Part shown: in pieces, positions 41,819-50,263 of the stretch | Layout of the letters: the number at the start of each line of letters is the position of its first letter | Numbering within the stretch: the stretch's first letter is position 1 | Source: UBA5951 sp012269555 | GTDB taxonomy: Bacteria; Pseudomonadota; Alphaproteobacteria; Puniceispirillales; Puniceispirillaceae | Length of the DNA: 50,263 bases | NCBI GenBank assembly: GCA_038147755.1 | Contig: JAYQTS010000004.1 | Coordinates: forward strand, 1 to 50,263 | Direction: 5' to 3' | Made by a program: the position numbers and the translations under genes | The notes under the pieces: model-generated | The model's input: only the letters and a program-made list of their open reading frames with translations | The model's database searches: none | Told to the model about the DNA's origin: nothing

Positions 41819-41870
41819 TTCAGGGAAAATCCTAGAGAAAATCTATTTCAATTCGTTAAATTTTATATGC

Positions 41871-43024
41871 TTACTGGTCAAAAAATTCCTTTATAAAAAG
41901 TTTTGAAAAGTCTGACTTTTCTAAAATTCTAACGATTTTTTTTGAAGCACCACCTCTTCCATATGGGTTATTAGTTTTTTGGGTTTTTCTGATAAATTCA
42001 GGTGAAATAGCTTTTTCAATAGCCCCTTGTATATTTTCTTTCTTTGCTTCACAGTCTATTACACTCTCAGCTTTAAGCCTTCCTTTTTGACGATCACCAA
42101 TATTTATCGTTGGTATCTTAAAACTCGGGGCTTCAAGCAAACCGCTTGAAGAATTCCCAATAACAGCGTCAAAATTACTCAGACAAGAAAAATATTTTTC
42201 CTGTCCAAGAGACGAAAAATAATAACTGTTTATATGCGCCTCTGTGAATGTTTTAAGAGTTTTTGCTAATTGCAAACCATCGGCATCTGCATTTGGCATG
42301 GTAAATATTATTGAACAGTCTTCGTATTTTTCTAACGCCTGTAGTAATTCTGAAAGTTCTAGGTGGCTGGCTGATGGATTAGCTGTAAGAGGATGATATG
42401 TGACAAGAAACGAGCGTTTTTTTAATTTTATGTTTAATTGTTTTGAGAGATTTTTATTACTTAAGATAGGCACTTTTTTTAAAGCATCTACCCCCAGCCC
42501 GCCGACACAAAAATACATTTTTAGGATTCTCCCCAAGTTGAATAACTCTCTTCTTATAGGGATCCGCCGCAACAAAATGCAAATGAGACATTTTAGTTAT
42601 AGAATGTCTAAACATATCATCAATAGCACCCTCTGTGACCTCACCACCATGAAGATGCACAATAGGGATATTAGCAATAGTTGCTGAAATTGCGGCAGCT
42701 AAAATTTCATATCTGTCTCCTAATATTAATACAGCATCTGGGTTAAGACTTGCGTATATGCTTGCAAAGCTCTCAATGCCTGAACTAATTGATATGCTAA
42801 TATCAAGTTGTGTATCATTTTTTTGGGTTATATCTACCTTTTCATCTATTTTAAAACCCATCATCGATAATTTCATTGATAGTCATTCCATGAAAAGAAG
42901 AAAGATGGCTTCCACATACAATTAATTGTAAGTGCAAAAGAGGGGAAACTTTAATTTCTTTTAATAAATGCTTTAATAGACCATAATCAGCCCGTGAGCT
43001 TGTAATAACACATATTTTTTTCAT
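41871..43024 (-). CDS. legG: Hydrolysing NDP-sugar 2-epimerase (LegG/NeuC type)
   Basis: LegG releases the nucleotide from an NDP-diacetyl sugar and epimerises C2. About 384 residues from the ATG at 43024. MKKICVITSSRADYGLLKHL is the NeuC-type start; ILGDRYEILAAAISATIANI and HLHGGEVTEGAIDDMFRHSI carry the catalytic region. Two breaks, near 42862 and 42513, each disappear on removing one T from a T run, giving NEIIDDGFKIDEKVD and NVFCVGGLGVDAL. VIGNSSSGLLEAPSFKIPTI near the C-terminus is the conserved nucleotide-binding stretch. The start overlaps the legI stop by four bases. Confidence 0.87.
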
Positions 43025-44023
43025 AGGCTGATTAATTCATCTTTATTATAGTCTTTATTTGCATATAAACCATCACTTCATCCCATCTCATGGAAACGCC
43101 AGTACCAGGTCGCTTTTACACAAAGATTTTGTTCACTAAACCTTTCTCCCTGCTTAATAGGACAGGCAGTAACTATGGATTTTCTAACAATGGGAATATT
43201 CAATTTTTCACTTGTTGAAGGCTTTTTTATACTGTCTCCCAACGCTTTCTCGATATTTCGGATTGACTGCACCATTCTAATCAATTCTTCTGGTTCCAGA
43301 CTAGCATGATGGTCTGGCCCTTCAAAATTTCTATCAAAGTAAAATGTTTTTCAATAACAACTGCTCCCAGTGCTACAGCTGCTATTGGCACTTCAATTCC
43401 CAATATTATGGTCTGAGTAGCCAACTTTAGTATTAAATTTTTGAGCCATTGAAGTCATTGCCAGAAGATTACGTCACTCCATTGGAGTAGGATATTCTGA
43501 GTTACACTGTAAAATGATTATATTTTTTGCTCTGTCCCTCGTTGTATTAAGATTGAAATAGCTTCCTGTATTTCATCAATATTTGCCATGCCTGTTGATA
43601 AAATTATCTTTTTCATTTTTCAACATATTTCAAATATGGCAAATTAGTAATTTCACCAGAGGGTATTTTGATCATTGGCAAATCTATACGCGACAAAAAA
43701 TCTAAACTATCAAAGTCAAAAGCAGAGGATAAAAAGCCAATCTTTTTTTCCTGACACCTTTCAAGTAAGACTTGATGCGCTTCAAAACTTAATTCTAAAC
43801 AGCTTAACATTTCGTACTGTGTTTCATTAGAAATATCGGATTTTTTTGATAGAGCCTTTTTCAGCTTTCTTTGTTGCCAAGTGCGCAGCCTTGAATGTCT
43901 GAAATTTTTTATATAATCTGCTCCTGCATTGGCAGCTGCGTCAATAAGTTCCAATGCTATAGATAAATCACCGTTATCATTTACACCAGCCTCTGCAATG
44001 ATTTCAACTTTAGGCTTGCTCAT
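43021..44023 (-). CDS. legI: Legionaminic/sialic acid synthase (LegI/NeuB type; several apparent frameshifts)
   Basis: Condenses a 2,4-diamino sugar with phosphoenolpyruvate to the nonulosonic acid. MSKPKVEIIAEAGVNDNGDL opens the protein; the family has NHNG where NDNG stands here. Two compensating breaks near 43900 and 43850 join to NETQYEMLSCLELSFEAHQV, then IGFLSSAFDFDSLDFL and MIKIPSGEITNLPYLKYVEK. Breaks near 43615, 43550, 43485 and 43400 precede EKHFTFDRNFEGPDHHASLE and a C-terminal SAF domain (IVTACPIKQGERFSEQNLCV). The final frame gives GLYANKDYNKDELISL and a TGA overlapping the legG ATG. About 334 residues. The call is safe from the catalytic and SAF segments. Confidence 0.85.
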
Positions 44024-44634
44024 AATTTCACCCGCACAAACTCGCCCTCATCAACATCTTTGGATATGATAGCTCCAGCGGCGATTATAGCATTTTTTCC
44101 AACACTAATGTTCTGGTGTACTGCTCCACTCCCAACAAAGCACCCATCAGCAATGTTCACATTCCCATTTATACGAGCGCCAGTTGATACATGACAATGG
44201 TTGCCGATGTGAACATCGTGTTCGATTAAAGCCATCGAGTTAATGATTACATTTTTCCCAATTTGAGCACATGCATTCACGATAGCACCATGCATTACAA
44301 TAGTTCCCTCTCCTATGTTGGAGTGGCTTGAAATAATACTAGATGAAGCTTGAATGATTGGCATTTGGGCACCAAATGCTTTCATCATCTCAAAAAGATT
44401 CTTCCGAACTTCGGAATTCTTAATTTGCCCCACTGTTACTAATGCCATTTTGAATTTAGCTAAAATGGCCTTTAGGTCTTTATCACGTCCAATATATGGG
44501 ATGCCTAAACATTTATCAGCTGTAGTATATTGATTATCTACAATGCCCTCAATTCTGAATCTACCGTCAGAATTAATCGCCTCTATAGAGGACTTACAAT
44601 GCCCTCCTCCGCCAACAAGAACTATTGAAGTCAT
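44020..44634 (-). CDS. legH: Hexapeptide-repeat acetyltransferase (LegH/NeuD/PglD family)
   Basis: Intact, 204 residues. The N-terminal GGGGH motif (IVLVGGGGHCKSSIEAIN) binds the UDP-sugar, and a left-handed beta helix from about residue 105 carries isoleucine-rich hexapeptides (IGEGTIVMHGAIVNACAQIG onward). The putative catalytic His lies in IEHDVHIGN near residue 138. LegH acetylates the 4-amino group of the LegC product. It overlaps legC and legI by four bases each (ATGA), a sign of coupled translation inside the legionaminate operon. NeuD-type O-acetylation is an alternative. Confidence 0.8.
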   Translation of the reverse strand: MTSIVLVGGGGHCKSSIEAINSDGRFRIEGIVDNQYTTADKCLGIPYIGRDKDLKAILAKFKMALVTVGQIKNSEVRKNLFEMMKAFGAQMPIIQASSSIISSHSNIGEGTIVMHGAIVNACAQIGKNVIINSMALIEHDVHIGNHCHVSTGARINGNVNIADGCFVGSGAVHQNISVGKNAIIAAGAIISKDVDEGEFVRVKL

Positions 44635-45816
44635 ACCAACCCCGCACTGCTTGGAATATTGATTATTCTCTCAGATAAATTATTAGTAACAGGCAATGGA
44701 GATGCAGGTGAATTTTCGTATATAGAAAGTTTATGTAAGGGTTTCCACACTGGCTGCACACTTATACCATCTACTATGCAGCTCTCAATAATTTCCTTTT
44801 GACATGACATGAATTCTTCGTTCAAAAGTATTGCCTGTAGCCAGTAGTTGCTTTTACATAAAGGGGGTTCTTGAAAAAGGCTTACCTCAGGTATTTCAGA
44901 AAACACCTTTGAATAAGCGCTATATAATCGTCTTTTTGAATTCAATAATTCTGGCAGTTGTTCAAGTTGAGCACAGCCTAGAGCTGCATTTAAGTTTGGC
45001 ATTCGGTAATTAAATCCTATTTCAGTATGAATATAGGCAAATGGATGATTTGATTTTGCAGTTGTTGACAAATGCTTTGCATGAGTGGCTATCTCAATGT
45101 CATCTGTCAAAATGATACCGCCACCCCCAGTGGTTATTGTTTTGTTTCCGTTAAAACTAATGACGCCAACGTTACCAAATGTTCCCGTGTGTTTTTTATC
45201 ATAAAAACTTCCAAGAGATTCTGCAGCATCCTCAACAACCTTTATTTTAAACTCATTACACAGAGGTAATAATTCCTTTAGATTACATGGATGACCAAAA
45301 ACATGCATTGGAACAATAGCTCTAATCACTCGGCCCGTTTTCTTGTTAACGCAAAACCCATTCTTAATCTCTGAAATCTCTTTGAGATAGGCTTTTAGCT
45401 TTGTTGCATCTATTCCAAGATCTTTAGCATTAATATCTACAAAATGTGGTTTAGCTCCTATATAAGATACAGCATTTGCTGTTGCAACAAACGTAAGCGA
45501 GGGAACTAACACCTCATCATCAAATTTAACTCCTGCTACAATTAACCCTAAATGCAAGGCTGCAGTGCCGTTAACGACTGCAACTGCATACCTTGCACCC
45601 TGTATACTCTGTAATTGTATTTTCGAATTTTTCAACATATTGTCCAACAGAGGAAACAAAACCACTATCAAGACAGTCTTTTACATATTCCCATTCTTTG
45701 CCTTTAAAAGTAGGCTCATGAAGCGTATTTTTTTTCTCTCCGATAACAGCACGAATTGCCCTAACAATTTTGCTTGATATTAGATAACTGTTGTTTATCG
45801 GTTCATAATTATTCAT
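44631..45816 (-). CDS. legC: LegC-type sugar aminotransferase (one apparent frameshift)
   Basis: PLP-dependent aminotransferase of about 395 residues that aminates the 4-keto product of LegB. The start MNNYEPINNSYLISSKIVRA then NTLHEPTFKGKEWEYVKDCL is typical of LegC. Removing one G near 45600 joins FENTITEYTG to ARYAVAVVNGTAALHLGLIV. VVEDAAESLGS and GVISFNGNKTITTGGGGI carry the PLP region, with the Lys in GNKT. The end VWKPLHKLSIYENSP and ERIINIPSSAGL is distinctive for the LegC group. It overlaps legB by four bases and legH by four bases. Confidence 0.88.
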
Positions 45817-46809
45817 ATCGTATATCTGTCAGTTTTATAAAGGGAGAGATTTTCTGATTCAGAAAACCATGTAATTGTTTTTTTCAAACCTCTTTCTAAA
45901 CCATCAGGCCCATAAAAGTTGGGTTCCCAACCCAATAAAGATTTTGCTTTTTTGTTATCTGCCCATAATCTTTCAACTTCACTTTTTTCAGGCCTCAATC
46001 TTATATCATCCATACCGACGTTGACGTCCTTATTCATGATATTTGCAATCATTAAAGCAGTATCTGCTATAGATATTTCGAAATTACTTCCCTAAATTAA
46101 TGACTTCTCCGTAAGCATCGACAGAATTTATAGAAGCTATGAACCCCTCAACTGTATCTTCAACAAAATTAAAGTCTCTTGTAGGATGTACAGACCCTAA
46201 TTTTATGTTCTCAGCGCCAGAAGCTATTTGAGAAATGATCGTTGGAATAACTGCCCGTGATGATTGTCTTGGACCATAGGTATTAAATGGGCGAATAATT
46301 GTGACTGGTAATTCAAATGAACTATAAAATGAAAATGCAAGCTGATCAGCAGCTATTTTGGTAGCAGAATATGGCGACTGCCCGCTTTTAGCGGATGAAG
46401 CTCAGTTATTGGCACAAATTCTGCCGTTCCATAAACCTCACTAGTAGATGTGTGAATAACTCTTACATTTTTTTCACGTGCTGCCTGCAGAATATTCAAA
46501 GTGCCTTTGATATTTGTATCTACATAACTGTCTGGAGAGTGGTACGAAAAGGGTATTGCTATCAAAGCTGCTAAATGTAATACAACGTCGCATCCAGTTA
46601 TCGCCTGTCTCACACCATTTTGGATCACGAATATCACCCTGAAATACTTCAAATTTTTCTTTTACATCTGAGGCGCATTTGTCTAACCACCCCCAAGAAT
46701 TAAAGGAGTTATACATCACGAATGCTCGCACATCGTATCCCCGTCTCACAAGCTCTTCCACTAAGTGAGACCCAATAAATCCATCTGAACCTGTAACCAA
46801 TACTCGCAC
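45813..46809 (-). CDS. legB: LegB, NDP-GlcNAc 4,6-dehydratase (several apparent frameshifts)
   Basis: First dedicated step of legionaminate synthesis. About 332 residues. VLVTGSDGFIGSHLVEELVR and VMYNSFNSWGWLD are LegB hallmarks. A break near 46630 joins GDIRDP to VRQAITGCDVVLHLAALIAI; HTSTSEVYGTAEFVPITELH follows, and a break near 46380 leads to a segment with the YSATK catalytic YxxxK. Another near 46090 leads to MIANIMNKDVNVGMDDIRLR and LLGWEPNFYGPDGLERGLKK. The GTG at 46809 lies seven bases after AAGG; an ATG two bases earlier would be out of frame. The stop overlaps legC by ATGA. It lies 57 bases after flmG. Confidence 0.87.
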
Positions 46810-46866
46810 ATTAAATCCTTAAATTTTATGCTGTAGAATTTGAGACCAAATACTCTATAATTTTCC

Positions 46867-48604
46867 TCAGACTTTTTGCTTTTTAAAATTTTTCACAAAC
46901 GAATCTAGTCTCTCGTTAAAATCTTCTATTAATTTTTGATCTTTATAGGCAGACTTAGTTACATAATTTTTCATATTTGGAAGCAAAGGATGTTCTATAA
47001 ATTTTCCATTTCTACCAAGCATAAAATGAGAAGAAGCACTATAAAACCAAGTTTCCAAACCTAAGGCTCCAGCTAAAGCGTAGGGAGCAGATGGGGATGT
47101 TATGACAAGGTCAAGATTACTCATCAATGCTAACGCACCATCTACATCATCCATTTGGTCTAGGAAACCAGTATTCATAAAGTATTTTGAAATTTCAGAA
47201 TGATTTTTGAGATATCTTCGTAATCGACATCATATTGTAAACTCACAAAATCTATATCTTTCCTGCTTAAAACACTCTCCCAATTTTCCAATTCTGTATG
47301 GTGAGTATGTCGACCATCACTAAGGATAGAGCTTGACCAACAAAATCCGACCTTTGGCTTATTATTTTCTTTGTTGAGTTTAAATCCCCAATATTTCTTT
47401 CTAAGTTCATCCACCTTTAAATAATCAAGATTTTTAAGGTTTCCCCCGCTTCAAGCTTCTCAATATTTTTATTTAGGAACCAAAGAAATATATCCCCCAT
47501 AGGGACATGATATTCAAAATCGTTATAATATGGCTTTAACGAGTGGTCATCAAAAAGACCCGTTCTACAGTGAATTTCTGGAAAACTTCTAGTCAAAATC
47601 TCGGTGGCCTTAAAATGGGTTTCGAAAATTAAATTTGGAAATTTTTCAGCAAATGAGTTTAAGGCAGTGGAAAATAAAATCTCGTCCGCTAAACCTTGCT
47701 CTGACCAAATTAAAATTCTAGAATATTTATGAACACCTTCATGCCATTTTGGGACATCAAATTGTCTTTTGGGACTTGGAAAATCTTTCCAATCAAACCT
47801 TACTTTATAATTTTCTATTCCCTCTCTTAAATCTCCATGTCTGAGTTGAGTTAACGCAAGATTCCATCGGATTTCAATATTATCAGGTTCTATTTCTAGC
47901 GCCAATTTATTCAATCTAAGACTTTCCTCAATATTACCATTAGATTGATGCGCTATTCCGGCAAATGCGACTAATATTGCTTCAGACTGCCAGTCATAAT
48001 CTGTTGTTTCGAAAAAATTAAGAACCTCCTCAAATCTATGCGTTTGTATGCATGAAGATACAAAAGATTCCACAATTACTTTGGAAAGATTATTTTTGGC
48101 TATTTCTTCTTTTGCAATCTCGTACTGCTCATCACGTCTGTTAGCCTTTCCAAGACTTTTTAATAATAGATTTGTTGTTAAATCTGTTTTGCTACCAAGT
48201 TGTCTTGCTTTCATCAGATGATTGGCAGTCTCTTCTGGCTGAAGCATTTCTGCATATGCAAAACCTGCCAACTGCCAATAAGTAAAATTTGATTCTAATA
48301 TATCTTTCGATTTTTCTAGATGAGGTATAATCTCTGATACACAGTCAGTTTTAGAGTAAAGCTTCATCAAGGCAGAAATTATATTTATATCGTATTTAAT
48401 GTTTGCTGCTTTTTCGAAATAGAATTTTGCCTTTTCAAAATCTTTCGAATTAAAGTAAATTGCTCCCCTAGCTAGAAAACTGTCAAACCCTCTACCATTC
48501 TTTTTCTCGAATTTCTCTAGGTCACGAAGATGTTTTGAAAAAGAAGTTTTATTATCATTTTCTTCAGCATTTATTTCAATTTTTGATAAGTCTAAAGCTT
48601 CCAT
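46867..48604 (-). CDS. flmG: TPR-glycosyltransferase, FlmG-like flagellin glycosyltransferase (two apparent frameshifts)
   Basis: About 579 residues. Residues 30-290 are TPR-like helix pairs (GAIYFNSKDFEKAKFYFEKA, NKLALEIEPDNIEIRWNLAL TQLRHGDLREGIENYK). The C-terminal half is a GT-B-like domain with ILIWSEQGLADEILFSTALN, KVGFCWSSSILSDGRHTHHT and LDLVITSPSAPYALAGALGL. This is the layout of Caulobacter FlmG, whose TPR part binds flagellin and whose GT part adds a nonulosonate. Breaks near 47430 and 47195 disappear on adding one A to each A run. I choose the ATG at 48604, six bases after GGAG, over upstream in-frame codons. It is downstream of flagellin, behind its own sigma-54 promoter, and heads the leg operon. 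Confidence 0.7.
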
Positions 48605-48631
48605 TATTTTCTCCATAAGATCATGAAGAAT

Positions 48632-48648
48632 TTGCAAATTTTATGCCA
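48632..48648 (-). promoter_or_regulatory. sigma-54 promoter of flmG and the leg operon
   Basis: The minus strand reads TGGCATAAAATTTGCAA, with GG-N10-GC spacing and close to consensus. It lies 28 bases before the flmG ATG and directly abuts the T-tract of the flagellin terminator. Confidence 0.82.
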
Positions 48649-48672
48649 AAAAAAAGCGGGCTTTCGCCCGCT
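48646..48672 (-). terminator. Rho-independent terminator of the flagellin gene
   Basis: The minus strand shows a perfect 7-bp stem AGCGGGC / GCCCGCT (48655-48661 and 48666-48672) with a GAAA loop, followed by a run of at least eight T. It lies 25 bases after the flagellin stop and just before the flmG promoter. Confidence 0.92.
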
Positions 48673-48696
48673 TCTTTATAATAAAAGTTTTAAAAC

Positions 48697-50263
48697 TTAT
48701 TGTAACAGCGCTAGTATTGACTGTTTAGACTGATTTGCCTGAGCAAGCATAGAAGTTGCTGCCTGTGACAAGATCTGGTTCTTAGTCAAATTAGCTGTCT
48801 CTGCTGCAAAATCTGCATCCAGAATACGGCTTTTCGCTGCACTCGTATTGGTTGCAATGTTGATAGGTTATTAATCGTATGGTCTAACCTGTTCTCCAAA
48901 GCACCTAATCTAGACCTCTCACCGTTAACCGTAGTAAGAGCTGCATCAATACTTGCAAGTGCTGCATTAGCCCCTGACTGTGTGGATACAGTAATCTGAT
49001 CAATACCAGTTGTGCTTGTTGATGATGATGAAGATGATGAACTAGTTGTAACTACACTAGCCTCCCCATCAACAACACCGTCACCCTCAATCGTAGCTGA
49101 TGTCAATGCTTCATAATACGCAATAGTTGTATCATTACCAACTCCAGATTGTACAACTGCTGACATAGTTAAAGCAGCATTTGATGATACCATTGTATCT
49201 ATCACTAACTCACCACCTTTCGCATGAGTAAATGATAGTGTTCTAGTATCTTCATTCATGGAGTAAGATAACGGCGAACCATTATACGCAGCGTTTAGAG
49301 TTGACATTAGTGCATCTAAGTTTGTTTCAAAGTCACTTCCTGAGAAAGTGTCTGTGTCAAAATTAAATGTACTTGCTGATAAAGCTGACCCGTTCACAGA
49401 AAAGTATGTTGAGGTAAGCGTATCTTGTGAGAACGTAAGGTCAACTACCGCTGCCTCAGTTAATACACCAGAAGTAACATCTGTTTGAACATCAACAGAA
49501 TTATTCTTATTAGCTGCATTAACGATATCTTCCTCTACAACAAAAGTACCCGCTCCAAAAATTGCTGAACCACCTGAGTTAGCTACCCAACCATTTAGAT
49601 GGAACTGTCTACCCAACAAGTCATTAATGACGAATTGGTCTGTCTCGGAGTCGTAAGCAACGCGGACGTCAGCTCCAAGTCCAGTTGTAGCTTGAAGACC
49701 AGCTTCGATAGCGGTTGCTTGAGCCCATCCTGTTAAGTTGCCACCATCAAAAGCAGCAGAAATATCAACAGTAAATGAGGTACTACCACCATCAACATTC
49801 AACATGTAATATGCTGTTGTTGCCGATAGAGTCGTGCCAAAACCTCTTGTGATTCTTAACTCAGAGGGCAGTGCGCCTTTAGATGAAAGGGTTTCATATC
49901 CATCTAGCCCATCAAGCTTTGATACCATAACTGAGCCATAGTCAGAACTGAAGTTCGCAATAGCAAGGTCACGACCAAGCTTGTTACTGATAGTCAATAC
50001 GCCACCTGAATACGCTACTTCAAACTCATCATCAGTGATGGTTGTATCAGCAAATGCAGTTGCCATAATCTGAGCCTCAACTGCAGAAACAATCGCAGCA
50101 TCAGAGTTATTTAGCCTTTGAACGTTCAAAATATCACCACCTGTAAAGCTGGTATAGATATTTCCTGCACCATCTAGTTCAAATGCATAAAGTAGCTGAT
50201 AAAGTAGAGATCTGCTCCGTTGCACCATCAGCTGCATAGCACATGTAACTGGAACGCTACACC
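48697..50263 (-). CDS. fliC: Flagellin, large, C-terminal part (5' end off the window; frameshifts)
   Basis: The filament subunit. The C-terminal D1/D0 domains are clear: DAALTTVNGERSRLGALENR then, after a break near 48865, NTSAAKSRILDADFAAETAN, LTKNQILSQAATSMLAQANQ, and SKQSILALLQ before the TAA at 48697. The rest, some 450 visible residues, is a variable D2/D3 region rich in Thr, Ser, Ala and Asp (for example GGDILNVQRLNNSDAAIVSA, GYETLSSKGALPSELRIT), so the whole protein would be far longer than a minimal 280-residue flagellin. Breaks near 50195 and 50230 leave the first visible stretch in other frames. The conserved N-terminal domain is outside the window. The gene ends in a strong terminator. 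A likely substrate of FlmG. Confidence 0.9.

Noticed and set aside
41871..46809. A pseudaminic acid pathway (PseB/PseC/PseH/PseG/PseI)
   Set aside because: The hydrolysing 2-epimerase is of the NeuC/LegG type, the acetyltransferase is of the hexapeptide PglD type and a PtmE-like CBS nucleotidyltransferase is present; this is the legionaminate set.
1..50263. Recoded TAA (alternative genetic code)
   Set aside because: Intact genes such as flgB, flgM, flgL and flgK end in normal TAA or TAG at expected places; only isolated codons look wrong.

Overview
The window is an AT-rich chromosomal segment of a polarly flagellated Gram-negative bacterium, most likely a marine gammaproteobacterium. Pointers are the order flgA-flgM-flgN-like-DUF2802-flgBCDEF/GHIJKL, the H-ring-type proteins FlgP and FlgT, FlhA followed by FlhF, and nine or ten GG-N10-GC sigma-54 promoters. 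The taxon is an inference; no rRNA or other marker is present, and I see no tRNA, IS element, phage gene or CRISPR array.

Layout. 1-3041 (minus): flhA then flhF, which runs off the left edge. 3042-3348: divergent sigma-54 control region. 3349-7453 (plus): flgP, flgT, a LysM-like secreted protein, flgA, flgM, a FlgN-like chaperone and a DUF2802 membrane protein. 7513-8603 (minus): a small lipoprotein and an acidic repeat protein. 8719-15581 (plus): flgBCDEF with a hook gene of about 1,500 codons. 15681-24795 (plus): flgGHIJKL with an flgK of about 1,740 codons. 24861-29290 (plus): a sigma-54-headed cassette of two unknown proteins, a radical SAM/SPASM enzyme, two 2-oxoglutarate-type dioxygenases and an RmlD-like reductase. 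29313-31504 (minus): nucleotide-sugar and heptose activation genes. 31657-39958 (plus): two sugar epimerases/dehydratases, gmhA, two DegT-type aminotransferases, an E1-alpha/E1-beta thiamine-diphosphate enzyme pair and a TIGR04372-like glycosyltransferase. 39980-48604 (minus): a near-complete legionaminic-acid pathway (legB, legC, legH, legI, legG, ptmE, legF) headed by a TPR-glycosyltransferase resembling Caulobacter FlmG. 48697-50263 (minus): the C-terminal part of a large flagellin.

How it fits together. Sigma-54 promoters precede flhA, flgP, flgB, flgG, the radical SAM cassette, both sides of the heptose/aminosugar island, ptmE-legF and flmG. Sugar biosynthesis, transfer and possibly further oxidation therefore appear wired into the flagellar regulon. 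The simplest reading is a flagellin (and perhaps hook) glycosylation island making a legionaminic-type nonulosonate plus a second, heptose- or amino-deoxy-sugar-derived decoration, with the flagellin and its probable glycosyltransferase adjacent.

Quality caveat. About sixty apparent reading-frame breaks run through otherwise well-conserved genes. Most are one-base changes in short homopolymers, and repairing them restores conserved family sequence, so I read them as uncorrected sequencing errors rather than gene decay. Gene spans below run from the true start to the true stop across these breaks.
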